Virus record (IMG/VR): IMGVR_UViG_3300012936_000083
Location: 1-32,415 of that record
DNA from: a virus
Length of the DNA stretch: 32,415 bases
Strand: one strand, 5' to 3'
Part shown: positions 10,564-20,053 of the stretch, piece by piece
Position numbering within the stretch: position 1 is the stretch's first letter
How the letters are laid out: each line of letters starts with the position of its first letter
Notes under the pieces: model-generated
What the model was told of the DNA's origin: nothing
Databases searched by the model: none
Seen by the model: only the letters and a program-made list of their open reading frames with translations
Position numbers and translations under genes: made by a program

Positions 10564-13500
10564 CCAGTCTGATTACACTACTTGCGGTTACGGTTCCACC
10601 TGATGCAGGTTGAGTTGTATTAGCGCTAGTGTAATCAATGACGAAACGATCAGACAGTTTGGAACTATACTCCAATTGATATAGACCTACCTGAATGATA
10701 CCAGAAGCAGGGAAACCACTAGTGACTGCGAAGACATTTGGATCTGCTGCTGCATAGTCAACATCCAAGACGGAAGCGTTATAAACGTTTGCGGCAGTTG
10801 TAGTTCCCATACCAATAGCAGGAGGAGTCATGGTTGGTAGGTGTACTGTCGTCGCGGAACTTGTGGAAATTCCTTGAGTTAGAGTGATCTGCTTAATGTT
10901 ATTCAACAGACTTACACTACCAGACGCGACAGTAGAAGTCTGTGCGGGTCTTTGAGTAGTAAGAGTTACAGAATGTGTGGTTGAAATAGCACCTGCATCT
11001 CTATCTAGCTGTTTTCTTAGTGTAAGTTCGCGGAGTGAATTGTAAGGACTTGAAAATACTTCAGTTTGCTCAAGTGTATTATTTACACTTGACTCTACAA
11101 TAGAACTAGTAGAAACAAAAGTTGCTAGTGCTGCAGGAGCACGTTTGATAATCGTTTTCTGATACTTAGTATCAAACTGACGATGTTTCTTGATAATGTT
11201 ATATCCACGAGTTACATTGACTTTAGGAGCAACAGTATATCCACTACCACCTTGAGTCAAGATAACATCGATAACATCACCGCCTTCACATATAACTTCT
11301 GCTTCTGCACCACCACCTTGTTTGTTGGTACTTTCAAACACCAGTTGTGGTGCAGTAGAGTAACCAGAGGCTGTTGGATTCTTGGTAATATCTCTCCTGT
11401 TCCAGGTCAATGAAGTAACAACACCATTAGTAATATTTGCTACTACATCTAAACCTTGACCAAAAGTAACACCATTATAGTTAGAAACAGATACAATACC
11501 AACTACATCAGAAAGTTGAGTATTTGGATTGTACGTCAAACTTGCAATTTCGTTTGGTACTTTTTTAACTACTCTATATTCATTTTCACCATCGATCTGA
11601 ATTCTGTCTCCAGGTTCTAGATCTTGGACGGTAGGCTTATCATGATGATATAACCAAGAAGCAGTATTTTTTCTGAGATATCTTCTGTCATCTCTATCGT
11701 TGTATGTGATTGCTACGGTTGCGTTGGACAGATTTAGTAAGTCATATGGACCAGTAAAATCTAACCCTTTAGAAATTCTAAGAGGTTCTGTAAGATCAAC
11801 TTCGGGGTTCATAGCAGTAAGCATTACAAACTTCCATCCAGTTGCAGTTGTCTCCCAATATTTAATTTCACCAATGGTTTTATTGATTACATTTGGTTGA
11901 CCACTGTTAAACTGCTGGTATACTGGAGCATCTGTTCTACCATTGATAATATTAACGAAGTTGTCGTATTCATCATTACCAGTAATGGAAACTGTAACTT
12001 CATTATAGAAAGAATCTGTATCAATATTAAATGCATCAAGAAGTTGATCTTGATTGTCGCCAACTAATAGAACCATATCAACAGTCTGTCCTTTCCTTGG
12101 ACCTTGGATGAATGTAATACTAGATTCATTAACAGTATATGATTTTCCTCTTTCTTGTAGAATACCATCGAGGAAGACCAAAAGGAATCTATCGTCGTCA
12201 ACAACAACTGCTTCCTTAGTTTCTTCATCCTTCATGATAAATGGACCTCTTGCCTTTCCATTGAGATTATTTTCATCAATGGATAGACGTAAGTATCTTC
12301 CAACATTATGTGCATAAAATTTCTCAACTGCTAGAGGTTCCTGAACAGTCAGAGTATTTAATTCTTGCTCCCATTTAGGTGGTTCTACAAAAACGATTCT
12401 ATCTGGATCGGATCCAGACATCCTCTTAATATTATATGCATTTACTCTTGGGTATTGACTATCATATTTTGCATTCTGGAATACACCATTAATAACTACG
12501 AATAAATCTTCTTTTGCAGATGTATTAACGATGGTGTTATCAGTGTAGTACAAATCAAACTCAACGTTTTCTCCATTGAAATAATCAGGTAAAGACATGG
12601 TAGCATTACCACCATTCAAAACTGTTTCAATGTTAGAATATAGAGAGTTTAGAGCAGATTGAACATTATCGCATTCTGCAAATAAACCAGGACCACCATC
12701 AAAATTACCAGAAAGTATATTGAGGTTGGAGAAAGTTCTACTAGATGCCCAATTACCAGTTCTTTGATTATTATCTGGTGTCTTTTCGATAATGTAAGGA
12801 CCCTTGTTTAAGATCTCCTCTACAATATCAATATAAGACTTAAGAGACTGCTCAACGTCAGCACACTGTGAAGAAGTTCCTCCGTTTGGATCTGGTAATA
12901 CAGTGGTGTCAGTGAATGGGACAAAGATAGTATGTTGACCTGTAGGAAGGTTTTGTCTCATAGCAAGAACCATGAGATCAGTTGCATACTTATACGCCGC
13001 AATACTTTCTGCTTTTTCGGATGAGATGTATGCTAGTTGACTCTTCTTAAAGTAGAACTCAGCAAAATCTACAACCTTAAAGTTACCACCATATCTTAGA
13101 TGATATACAAATGCATCAACTAAAATACCAGTGTCTCTAACACACTTATCTTCGTCAGGAATAGAAAGATTTGGATAAGTTTGTTTTGTCCATCCAATAG
13201 TCTCTTCTGTAATATATGTTCTATTCTTTTCAATCAAACGTGCAGCATCCATGTAGGTGCCATTATTGATTCTACTGAATGAGAATGTTACCTGATCAAT
13301 ATTATTAACAGTATTGTAGATAGTAACAGTAGATCCTAGACCAACATTCAATACACCAGTGTTAGTAACTTGAGTTGGACCATAGTTGACTTGACCTGTA
13401 GTATTGACTACAGTGCTAATAATTTGACCGCTATAGCTAGTGTTTGCTGCTCTAGTGACTCTTACACGATTACCAGATAGAATCTCGGTAACAACAGTTG

Positions 13501-16500
13501 GTTGATCAAACTGACTACCACTGGAAACATTCATACCTACACAAATACCTAGCATAGAAGGCAGTGTAATAATATCTGATCCAGGTGTTACTGTACAACC
13601 TTGCACTGAGATATCCCAGTTACGCATTGCAGCGACACACAGATTCATCACATACTTATAAGTTGCTAGACTTTCTGTTAGTTGAGCATTGATGTATGCT
13701 AGAGCACCATTGTTATAGTAAGACTCTGCTGCCTCTACAGTTTTTTGATTGCCGCCATATCTCAAATCATGCTCAAATGCGTCTACAATGAGACCAATGT
13801 CTCTAACACACTTGCTCTCTAGAGTATTCCATCCTAGATTAGGGAAAGTTTCCTTAGCATAACCAATTGCTTCTTCTTGAATAAATGTTTTGTTAAATCT
13901 AAGTTGATTAGCAGCATCAATCCAAGTTCCTTCTTTCTGGAAGATCTGACGTACTTTCTTTAGGTATTGTGCATTCTTAGTAGCATCCTTATATTGAAAC
14001 TGTCTACCGATAAATTTTTGAGCAGGAATAGAAGCATTGTTCTCGGTACGTGGTCCAAGGGGTGCTTTTGCAAATCTAATAGTATCGCCAGATACAGTGT
14101 AAGCAACTTCTGGTTCTTGGAGGATACCATCTAGAGTAATGGTTAGAGCCATTGCATTATAAGGAGAGATTGCTTGACCAGTATTTACATCTTTGATTAC
14201 AAAATCTCTAGTTCCTCTCTGTAAACCGTCACTATCAAACGCACCATCAAATGCTGGTTCTAATCTAATTTCTTTAGCAGTCAATCCTCTTGGATCAAAT
14301 GATTGTTCAACAACTGAACCAACACCACGAAGAACATTGATATCTTTGTTAAGATTGATAGTGTTAACAATCTGCCTTTTTGTACTAGAAAGTGATGCTT
14401 TATTTTCACTTTCATTCCATAAGTTAAGTTGTGATACTTGAGCAGCTTTAGTATTTTCGTTAATACGAACAGTTGCATTCAAATCAAGATTTAATTCACC
14501 AAACATTTTAAATCCTGCTGGGTGAACAGAATCTTTAATTAAATCCCTCCATTCATTGATACCTGATGTAGACTCAATAACATATGAATAGTCTTGATAG
14601 AAGTTATTGTCGGCAACTCTATGAGTCTTAACACCAACCTTACCTTTATCAGAATCAAATTTTCCTAGATTATCATAATAAGAACGAGTATCAACTACAA
14701 ATTCTGTTTCTAAAATATCATCTACGATACCAGAAGAATTGCTCGAAACTCCAGTGATAGCAGTGCCTTTGACGAACTCACCTGAGGTGATATTTACTTT
14801 AAGAACATTAGAACCTGTTCTCCATCCTCTGTTGGAAACAATACCTCTTGTAGTTCCTTGTGTAATTTGCTCACCCGACAAAAACTCATCTGTGGTGTTT
14901 ACAATCAATGCAATACTAGTAGAGTGTCTTCTTTCTAGAGACTTATTGTCCCAGATTCCAGAACCACTAAACTCAATCTCAACATTTTTAGTAACACCAA
15001 TAGAATTGGATTTTGCATATACACGAAGATCACTTTCAATAACTTTTAAAGATGGTTTATAACTATAGTTTTTACCTTTGTTAGTAACGATAACATTAGC
15101 AATACCATTTGCCGCTGTTTTTAGAATATCAAATGCTACTTCAGCACCATCACCATCGGTAACAATAACTTTTGGTTTAGAATAATTCTTACCAATATTA
15201 TTGATAGTAACACCAGCAATATTCTTATTTACAGAATCCCATTGTGCTGTTACATGTGCTTCATCTGCTGCTCTCATGCTAGCACCAAGAACTGCAGGAA
15301 TTTTCTTATATCCTGTTCCTAGGTTAGCAACAGTAACCTCGGCAATCTCACCGACAGCGTTTGATCCAGATGTAGTATAGGACATGCTTCCTGTACCATA
15401 CCATCTAGGCATACTATCCATTGAATATACAAATTGTCTAGAGGTTACATAGACAATCTCATGTTGACCCTGTAGAGGATCACTAATAATTTCTACGTAG
15501 TTATCGTTATCCCTAATTACATTGGTAGGACCAATTCTAATAGATTGGACGCCAGCAGACGTTGTAGTAACGATTGATTTGTAATAGTATCTTTGGTATA
15601 GCAGATCTTTTCTATCTGTTAGAGTCCCTGATAGGTTTACTGTGCCCAATCTAGCACCATATCCAAACTTAGCATATACACATGCATTTGCAGTACCAGG
15701 AGTACCTTGTCTAACAAGTTCTGGAGCAATGATGTTATCAGACTTACTTGGGGACAGTAAGAACTCAGAATGCACGTTAGTAAAGTGACTTAGATCAAAC
15801 TTATACTGATAATGATTTTGGAACTGAATATTAGGAGAAATTTCGTAAGGTCCGTTTGCATTCTCTGAGATTTTAGTAACGATAATATAGTCAGATACCT
15901 GTTGCAACTTAACTAATTTTTTTGGAACGCTTTCATCAAAGAAACTAGCTCCCAATCCAACTTTATAATCCTCAAAATTTCCAGTTGTAAAGAAGTTTTG
16001 ATTATGCTCAACAACTAATTTACTATTACTATAAGATACAACAACAGGATCTAATGTAGAATTACCAGTAATAGGAATAGTGCTTCCTACAGAGAATCTA
16101 AAATCGGGAATATCTAAAGAAACATCTTCTCTATGATAATGGTCTTCATCGACCGTTCCTTTTTGTGCTCTTGTTACTACTACTTGTTTTGCAGTTTCTC
16201 TAACGTCAGTGATCTGCATGATTTCATCACCAACTTTGATGTAGTCGTTATCTGCTAACTCAGACACATCAAACAGAGTTAGTAAATTATCTCCAGCACC
16301 AAATCCAATATGCTCAACACTAATCTTCAGATCTTGAGAATCTGCAGGAGCGCTACCACTCTTAGATAAAGATACATCAGGAACAGAAAGAACATCTCCT
16401 AGTTTGTATCCAGATCCTTTATTGACTAGTACAACTGTACTAACTTTACCATCTGCATTTGTAGTAATGTTTGCGGTTGCTCCATTTCCAGATCCACCAG

Positions 16501-19500
16501 TTAGAGCTATATCTGCAAACGTGTTGCTTGCTTGATAATCAGCACCACTATTTTGTATTTTTATTCTACCAATGCCTTCATCATTTACTTTAGTGGTGAA
16601 TGATAGTGGAATTAGATCAATTTCTTGAATAGCACCTAGTTGTACATAATAATCTTTTGTAGTAACACTGTCGTCAGGATCAATCCTTACATTAATTAGA
16701 TTACCAACAGAAAGATCGTGATCTGTGCTTGTAGTTACTAGAGCAACTTTAGTGTCTACTTTAAATGGAACCAATCCTGTACTTAGACTCTTAGTAGATA
16801 AAATCTCGGCACCAATAGTGTTAAGTAGGTTGTTACTTCTTAGATAATAATTTTGGGTGATGATTGTAAAATCACCATTCAATACTTTAACTTTGACTGA
16901 GTTTCTTCTGTCTGTAGATTCAATAACTTCGCCACTAGCTAGAACATTATTACCATCAGTGTATTCGATGATAGCGCCTTTGGTGAAGGTAGCATTTGTA
17001 TTAAGAACAATATTCAAAGATAAGGTAGAAGAATCAAACAATCCAGTATCATTGAATGTTCCACCTGTAATATTTTTAAGTACAATAAACTTACCGTCAA
17101 GAACATCACCAACAGAAACACCAGAAACACCTGAAGAAGGTTGACTGATTGTGTCTCCATCAAAGATGTAGCAATTCTCTGTAATTTGCAGAGTTGCAAC
17201 TTTCTGTGATTGAACTTCTTTGTTAGTTGACTCAATGGTAGATACTGTCTTGCCTTTGATCTGTGTAATAGATCCTCTAGCATCACTACCGTTGGTATCA
17301 ACATCGTTTAGTATAATTGTACTACCTACAGAAAGGTTATCGGAAGAATCATAAACACTAAATGACTCTACACTACCTGTAGAAATATCTTTTGTTGTTG
17401 CTCTAGTAACAAGACCATTGTTAGGAGTTGTTGCTCTTCTAATTCTTACAGCATTTATTGGTAGATCACTATGAGTTTGGAACTGTGTATAGTTTGCTGC
17501 TAACGGTAATGCATAGAAGTTTTCACCTATAATATATGGATATGCAGGATCTCCATTAGTATCTTCGGTAGCAAAGTATGCATAGACGCCATCAGGGTAT
17601 TCAGGTGTTACACAGAATCTACCATTGTTTCTGTCTACATCACCAAGTCTATCTGCATAGTAATAGTCTTGAGTGAATGAACCTAGTGGATAAGTTGCGA
17701 CAGATGGACCATTAGAACGTGTAGTCCTCTTTCTATAACCAGAATCGATCCTCTTAATAGCAGAAGTGCTGTCCACTGGATCAGTGTAACCATAAGGACC
17801 ATAGATTGGATTACCATCGTAGGCAAAACCAATAATAGGAGAGTGATTAGCAATAGTATCATTAAGACTTGTCTTCAATGAAGGTGGATATGCAACTGCA
17901 CCATAGTTTCTAAATCCTCTGGAGTTTAGGAAAGAGAATCCATTCTCAGTATCTTTATCAGATCCTAGGGTTTCGTATCTATTCTTAACCCACTCAAAGA
18001 TAGATGCTGTTGCTGTAGCATTAGATCCAGAAGGAATTATCTCAACTAAAACATCTCCAGCTGTATAGAACGAACCACCATTGATTTTAATCATCTCAGT
18101 GATTTGTCCAGTTGCAGAGACTCTTGCCTCATAGTCTGCAAATCTACCTCTACCGTTCCTATCAGTGATTCTGATTGTAGGAGGTGCAGAGTAATATTCA
18201 CCAGGATTTGTAATAGTAATGCTAGTAATCTCACCCATCGTGACTACAGCAGTCAAAACAGCATTTCTACCAGAGACAATATCTACAGTAGGTGCTGTGG
18301 TATAATTACCAGGAGTATCAACAGTGACGGATTCTACAACCAAACCCGACATATTTGCTGTCGCTAGATATGGTGTGTTGTTAACCAAAACAAATGGTGG
18401 TCTGCTATATCCAGTGCCTTGGTTGTTTACCTTGATAGATGTAATACCACCTGTGAATACACTATCTTCATGTTTGTGACTATATGCTAGTACACCATCA
18501 ACAAAGATTCCAACATCTTTTCTAGAGGATGCATATGTCTCAGTTGTAGTCTCAGGAGACTTACGAATAGTTCTTAGTAGAGGTTGATCTACTGGTGTGT
18601 CGCTAGCAGGAATCGTCTGATTGAAGAAGACGGTTCTTCCTACAGGGAATCCACTAGAACAAATATAATAGTTCTTCTCATCCTCAAAAATTTCTGTGAT
18701 ACCAGGAATAGTCTTAGTATTAGCACTAGTAGTTCTGGCGTCTCCACTTTGTACAACATCAGTAGGTTGTGGGAATTTCCATCTAATCGTATTGGTAGAT
18801 GTCTTAATGATAGGATCTACAGTATCAAATCCAGACTTCTCTACATTAATTACTTCTCCTTCAATACCATATGGTACAGAAGATTTGGGGATTAGATTAT
18901 ATACAACACCTAGAGCAATCAAAGATACATTCTTACCCTTGATTACTGTATTGCTATAAATTCTCGTACCAATAGCATGTGTGGTAGATAGTGATCTGTT
19001 TTTAATGATGAACTTTCTAGCAGTCTTTGACGAATACTCGATAAGCTCACTGTTGATGTAGAAAGATCCTTCCTTCTCCCAACCAAATGTCGAATCTACT
19101 TCAATACTATCGCCAACTGTATCAGTTGTGGAAATAACCTTTGTTATGAATGTTTTGTTAGCAACAGAAAATGCATTGTTGATGGTTGATTTATTGAGAA
19201 CAATGTCCCACATTTGTACACCATCTACAACCTGTTCTTTGAGAACATTCTCAACAACAGCAGATGCAAAATTACCACTACTTTCTGTAATACTCTCACC
19301 AATTAGATCTTCTGGGTTTCCACTTAGAGCAATGACTCTAATAGCATGTACATTAGACCAGTCAGACTCAGATGCTTTTAGTGTAACTTCTTTTGGATAG
19401 TATACATCCGTATCATTACTACTAATTAAAGCATTGAACAAAAATTGAATAGAACGCTTGGTTCCTTTAGCTTTGTAGAAAGATCCAATGTTCTTGATAA

Positions 19501-20053
19501 GAGTTCTTTTATCAATCTCGCCTCTTAGATACTTTTCTGGAATACCTGCAAGATACTCTGACTCAAATCCTTGAATCAGACTGAATAAGAATAGATTACT
19601 TAAATTTTGTACTTTTGAATCTACAGCATGATTATCTGCTACTGTAGAAACAAAATTAGATGTATGATATAAATCTCCAAGAGTTGTATTGCCGTGTACA
19701 CCACGTCTTAGACCATCTAGTGTTGTATCAGTCTTAGAAGTGTAGAAAATAATCTCATCGTCAATCTTTACCAGTCCTTGATCAGGATACCCTTCTGTAG
19801 ATACAACGTTGATACTCGTCTGTGAGTTACTAGCAGCAGATGATAAAGTTGTTGTGGAGAATACTGACTTGTCATAGAAGTTGATATCACGGTAAGTAGT
19901 CAGGTTGTTAATAAGATCTAGAATACCACCTTGCAGTTCTTGCTGCCCATAGTAAGACTTAAGGAAACTACCAAATAACTGATAGTCCTCTACAATAAAA
20001 TTAGGTAACTGATTCTCAATCAGATACGAGATGTTTCTAGACTTTAAGTTCAT
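10559..20053 (-). CDS. Giant virion protein in gp7 position with YHYH-like segment and internal duplication
   Basis: The product is 3164 residues, three times T4 gp7 (1032). It starts by an ATGA overlap with gp6 and is followed by the gp8-like gene, exactly where T4 has gene 7. N-terminal residues 1-230 (IENQLPNFIVEDYQLFGSFL; RTLIKNIGSFYKAKGTKRSI) resemble large cyanophage baseplate proteins. Near residue 735-760 a YHYH-like signature is visible (NHSPIIGFAYDGNPIYGPYG). Repeats of GxGYxxxPxV type recur near residues 551, 583, 623, 1218, 1580, 1624, 1661 and 2940. Two related blocks of about 95 residues lie at about 2050-2147 and 2276-2364 (both with KCVRD and LRYGGN). I infer a baseplate wedge or fibre-platform protein. 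Function beyond virion structure is unknown. Confidence 0.8.
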   Translation of the reverse strand: MNLKSRNISYLIENQLPNFIVEDYQLFGSFLKSYYGQQELQGGILDLINNLTTYRDINFYDKSVFSTTTLSSAASNSQTSINVVSTEGYPDQGLVKIDDEIIFYTSKTDTTLDGLRRGVHGNTTLGDLYHTSNFVSTVADNHAVDSKVQNLSNLFLFSLIQGFESEYLAGIPEKYLRGEIDKRTLIKNIGSFYKAKGTKRSIQFLFNALISSNDTDVYYPKEVTLKASESDWSNVHAIRVIALSGNPEDLIGESITESSGNFASAVVENVLKEQVVDGVQMWDIVLNKSTINNAFSVANKTFITKVISTTDTVGDSIEVDSTFGWEKEGSFYINSELIEYSSKTARKFIIKNRSLSTTHAIGTRIYSNTVIKGKNVSLIALGVVYNLIPKSSVPYGIEGEVINVEKSGFDTVDPIIKTSTNTIRWKFPQPTDVVQSGDARTTSANTKTIPGITEIFEDEKNYYICSSGFPVGRTVFFNQTIPASDTPVDQPLLRTIRKSPETTTETYASSRKDVGIFVDGVLAYSHKHEDSVFTGGITSIKVNNQGTGYSRPPFVLVNNTPYLATANMSGLVVESVTVDTPGNYTTAPTVDIVSGRNAVLTAVVTMGEITSITITNPGEYYSAPPTIRITDRNGRGRFADYEARVSATGQITEMIKINGGSFYTAGDVLVEIIPSGSNATATASIFEWVKNRYETLGSDKDTENGFSFLNSRGFRNYGAVAYPPSLKTSLNDTIANHSPIIGFAYDGNPIYGPYGYTDPVDSTSAIKRIDSGYRKRTTRSNGPSVATYPLGSFTQDYYYADRLGDVDRNNGRFCVTPEYPDGVYAYFATEDTNGDPAYPYIIGENFYALPLAANYTQFQTHSDLPINAVRIRRATTPNNGLVTRATTKDISTGSVESFSVYDSSDNLSVGSTIILNDVDTNGSDARGSITQIKGKTVSTIESTNKEVQSQKVATLQITENCYIFDGDTISQPSSGVSGVSVGDVLDGKFIVLKNITGGTFNDTGLFDSSTLSLNIVLNTNATFTKGAIIEYTDGNNVLASGEVIESTDRRNSVKVKVLNGDFTIITQNYYLRSNNLLNTIGAEILSTKSLSTGLVPFKVDTKVALVTTSTDHDLSVGNLINVRIDPDDSVTTKDYYVQLGAIQEIDLIPLSFTTKVNDEGIGRIKIQNSGADYQASNTFADIALTGGSGNGATANITTNADGKVSTVVLVNKGSGYKLGDVLSVPDVSLSKSGSAPADSQDLKISVEHIGFGAGDNLLTLFDVSELADNDYIKVGDEIMQITDVRETAKQVVVTRAQKGTVDEDHYHREDVSLDIPDFRFSVGSTIPITGNSTLDPVVVSYSNSKLVVEHNQNFFTTGNFEDYKVGLGASFFDESVPKKLVKLQQVSDYIIVTKISENANGPYEISPNIQFQNHYQYKFDLSHFTNVHSEFLLSPSKSDNIIAPELVRQGTPGTANACVYAKFGYGARLGTVNLSGTLTDRKDLLYQRYYYKSIVTTTSAGVQSIRIGPTNVIRDNDNYVEIISDPLQGQHEIVYVTSRQFVYSMDSMPRWYGTGSMSYTTSGSNAVGEIAEVTVANLGTGYKKIPAVLGASMRAADEAHVTAQWDSVNKNIAGVTINNIGKNYSKPKVIVTDGDGAEVAFDILKTAANGIANVIVTNKGKNYSYKPSLKVIESDLRVYAKSNSIGVTKNVEIEFSGSGIWDNKSLERRHSTSIALIVNTTDEFLSGEQITQGTTRGIVSNRGWRTGSNVLKVNITSGEFVKGTAITGVSSNSSGIVDDILETEFVVDTRSYYDNLGKFDSDKGKVGVKTHRVADNNFYQDYSYVIESTSGINEWRDLIKDSVHPAGFKMFGELNLDLNATVRINENTKAAQVSQLNLWNESENKASLSSTKRQIVNTINLNKDINVLRGVGSVVEQSFDPRGLTAKEIRLEPAFDGAFDSDGLQRGTRDFVIKDVNTGQAISPYNAMALTITLDGILQEPEVAYTVSGDTIRFAKAPLGPRTENNASIPAQKFIGRQFQYKDATKNAQYLKKVRQIFQKEGTWIDAANQLRFNKTFIQEEAIGYAKETFPNLGWNTLESKCVRDIGLIVDAFEHDLRYGGNQKTVEAAESYYNNGALAYINAQLTESLATYKYVMNLCVAAMRNWDISVQGCTVTPGSDIITLPSMLGICVGMNVSSGSQFDQPTVVTEILSGNRVRVTRAANTSYSGQIISTVVNTTGQVNYGPTQVTNTGVLNVGLGSTVTIYNTVNNIDQVTFSFSRINNGTYMDAARLIEKNRTYITEETIGWTKQTYPNLSIPDEDKCVRDTGILVDAFVYHLRYGGNFKVVDFAEFYFKKSQLAYISSEKAESIAAYKYATDLMVLAMRQNLPTGQHTIFVPFTDTTVLPDPNGGTSSQCADVEQSLKSYIDIVEEILNKGPYIIEKTPDNNQRTGNWASSRTFSNLNILSGNFDGGPGLFAECDNVQSALNSLYSNIETVLNGGNATMSLPDYFNGENVEFDLYYTDNTIVNTSAKEDLFVVINGVFQNAKYDSQYPRVNAYNIKRMSGSDPDRIVFVEPPKWEQELNTLTVQEPLAVEKFYAHNVGRYLRLSIDENNLNGKARGPFIMKDEETKEAVVVDDDRFLLVFLDGILQERGKSYTVNESSITFIQGPRKGQTVDMVLLVGDNQDQLLDAFNIDTDSFYNEVTVSITGNDEYDNFVNIINGRTDAPVYQQFNSGQPNVINKTIGEIKYWETTATGWKFVMLTAMNPEVDLTEPLRISKGLDFTGPYDLLNLSNATVAITYNDRDDRRYLRKNTASWLYHHDKPTVQDLEPGDRIQIDGENEYRVVKKVPNEIASLTYNPNTQLSDVVGIVSVSNYNGVTFGQGLDVVANITNGVVTSLTWNRRDITKNPTASGYSTAPQLVFESTNKQGGGAEAEVICEGGDVIDVILTQGGSGYTVAPKVNVTRGYNIIKKHRQFDTKYQKTIIKRAPAALATFVSTSSIVESSVNNTLEQTEVFSSPYNSLRELTLRKQLDRDAGAISTTHSVTLTTQRPAQTSTVASGSVSLLNNIKQITLTQGISTSSATTVHLPTMTPPAIGMGTTTAANVYNASVLDVDYAAADPNVFAVTSGFPASGIIQVGLYQLEYSSKLSDRFVIDYTSANTTQPASGGTVTASSVIRLV

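Noticed and set aside
14193-15062. Plus-strand frames of 82-107 residues inside the giant genes
   Set aside because: Antisense shadows of long minus-strand genes with clear protein-like composition.
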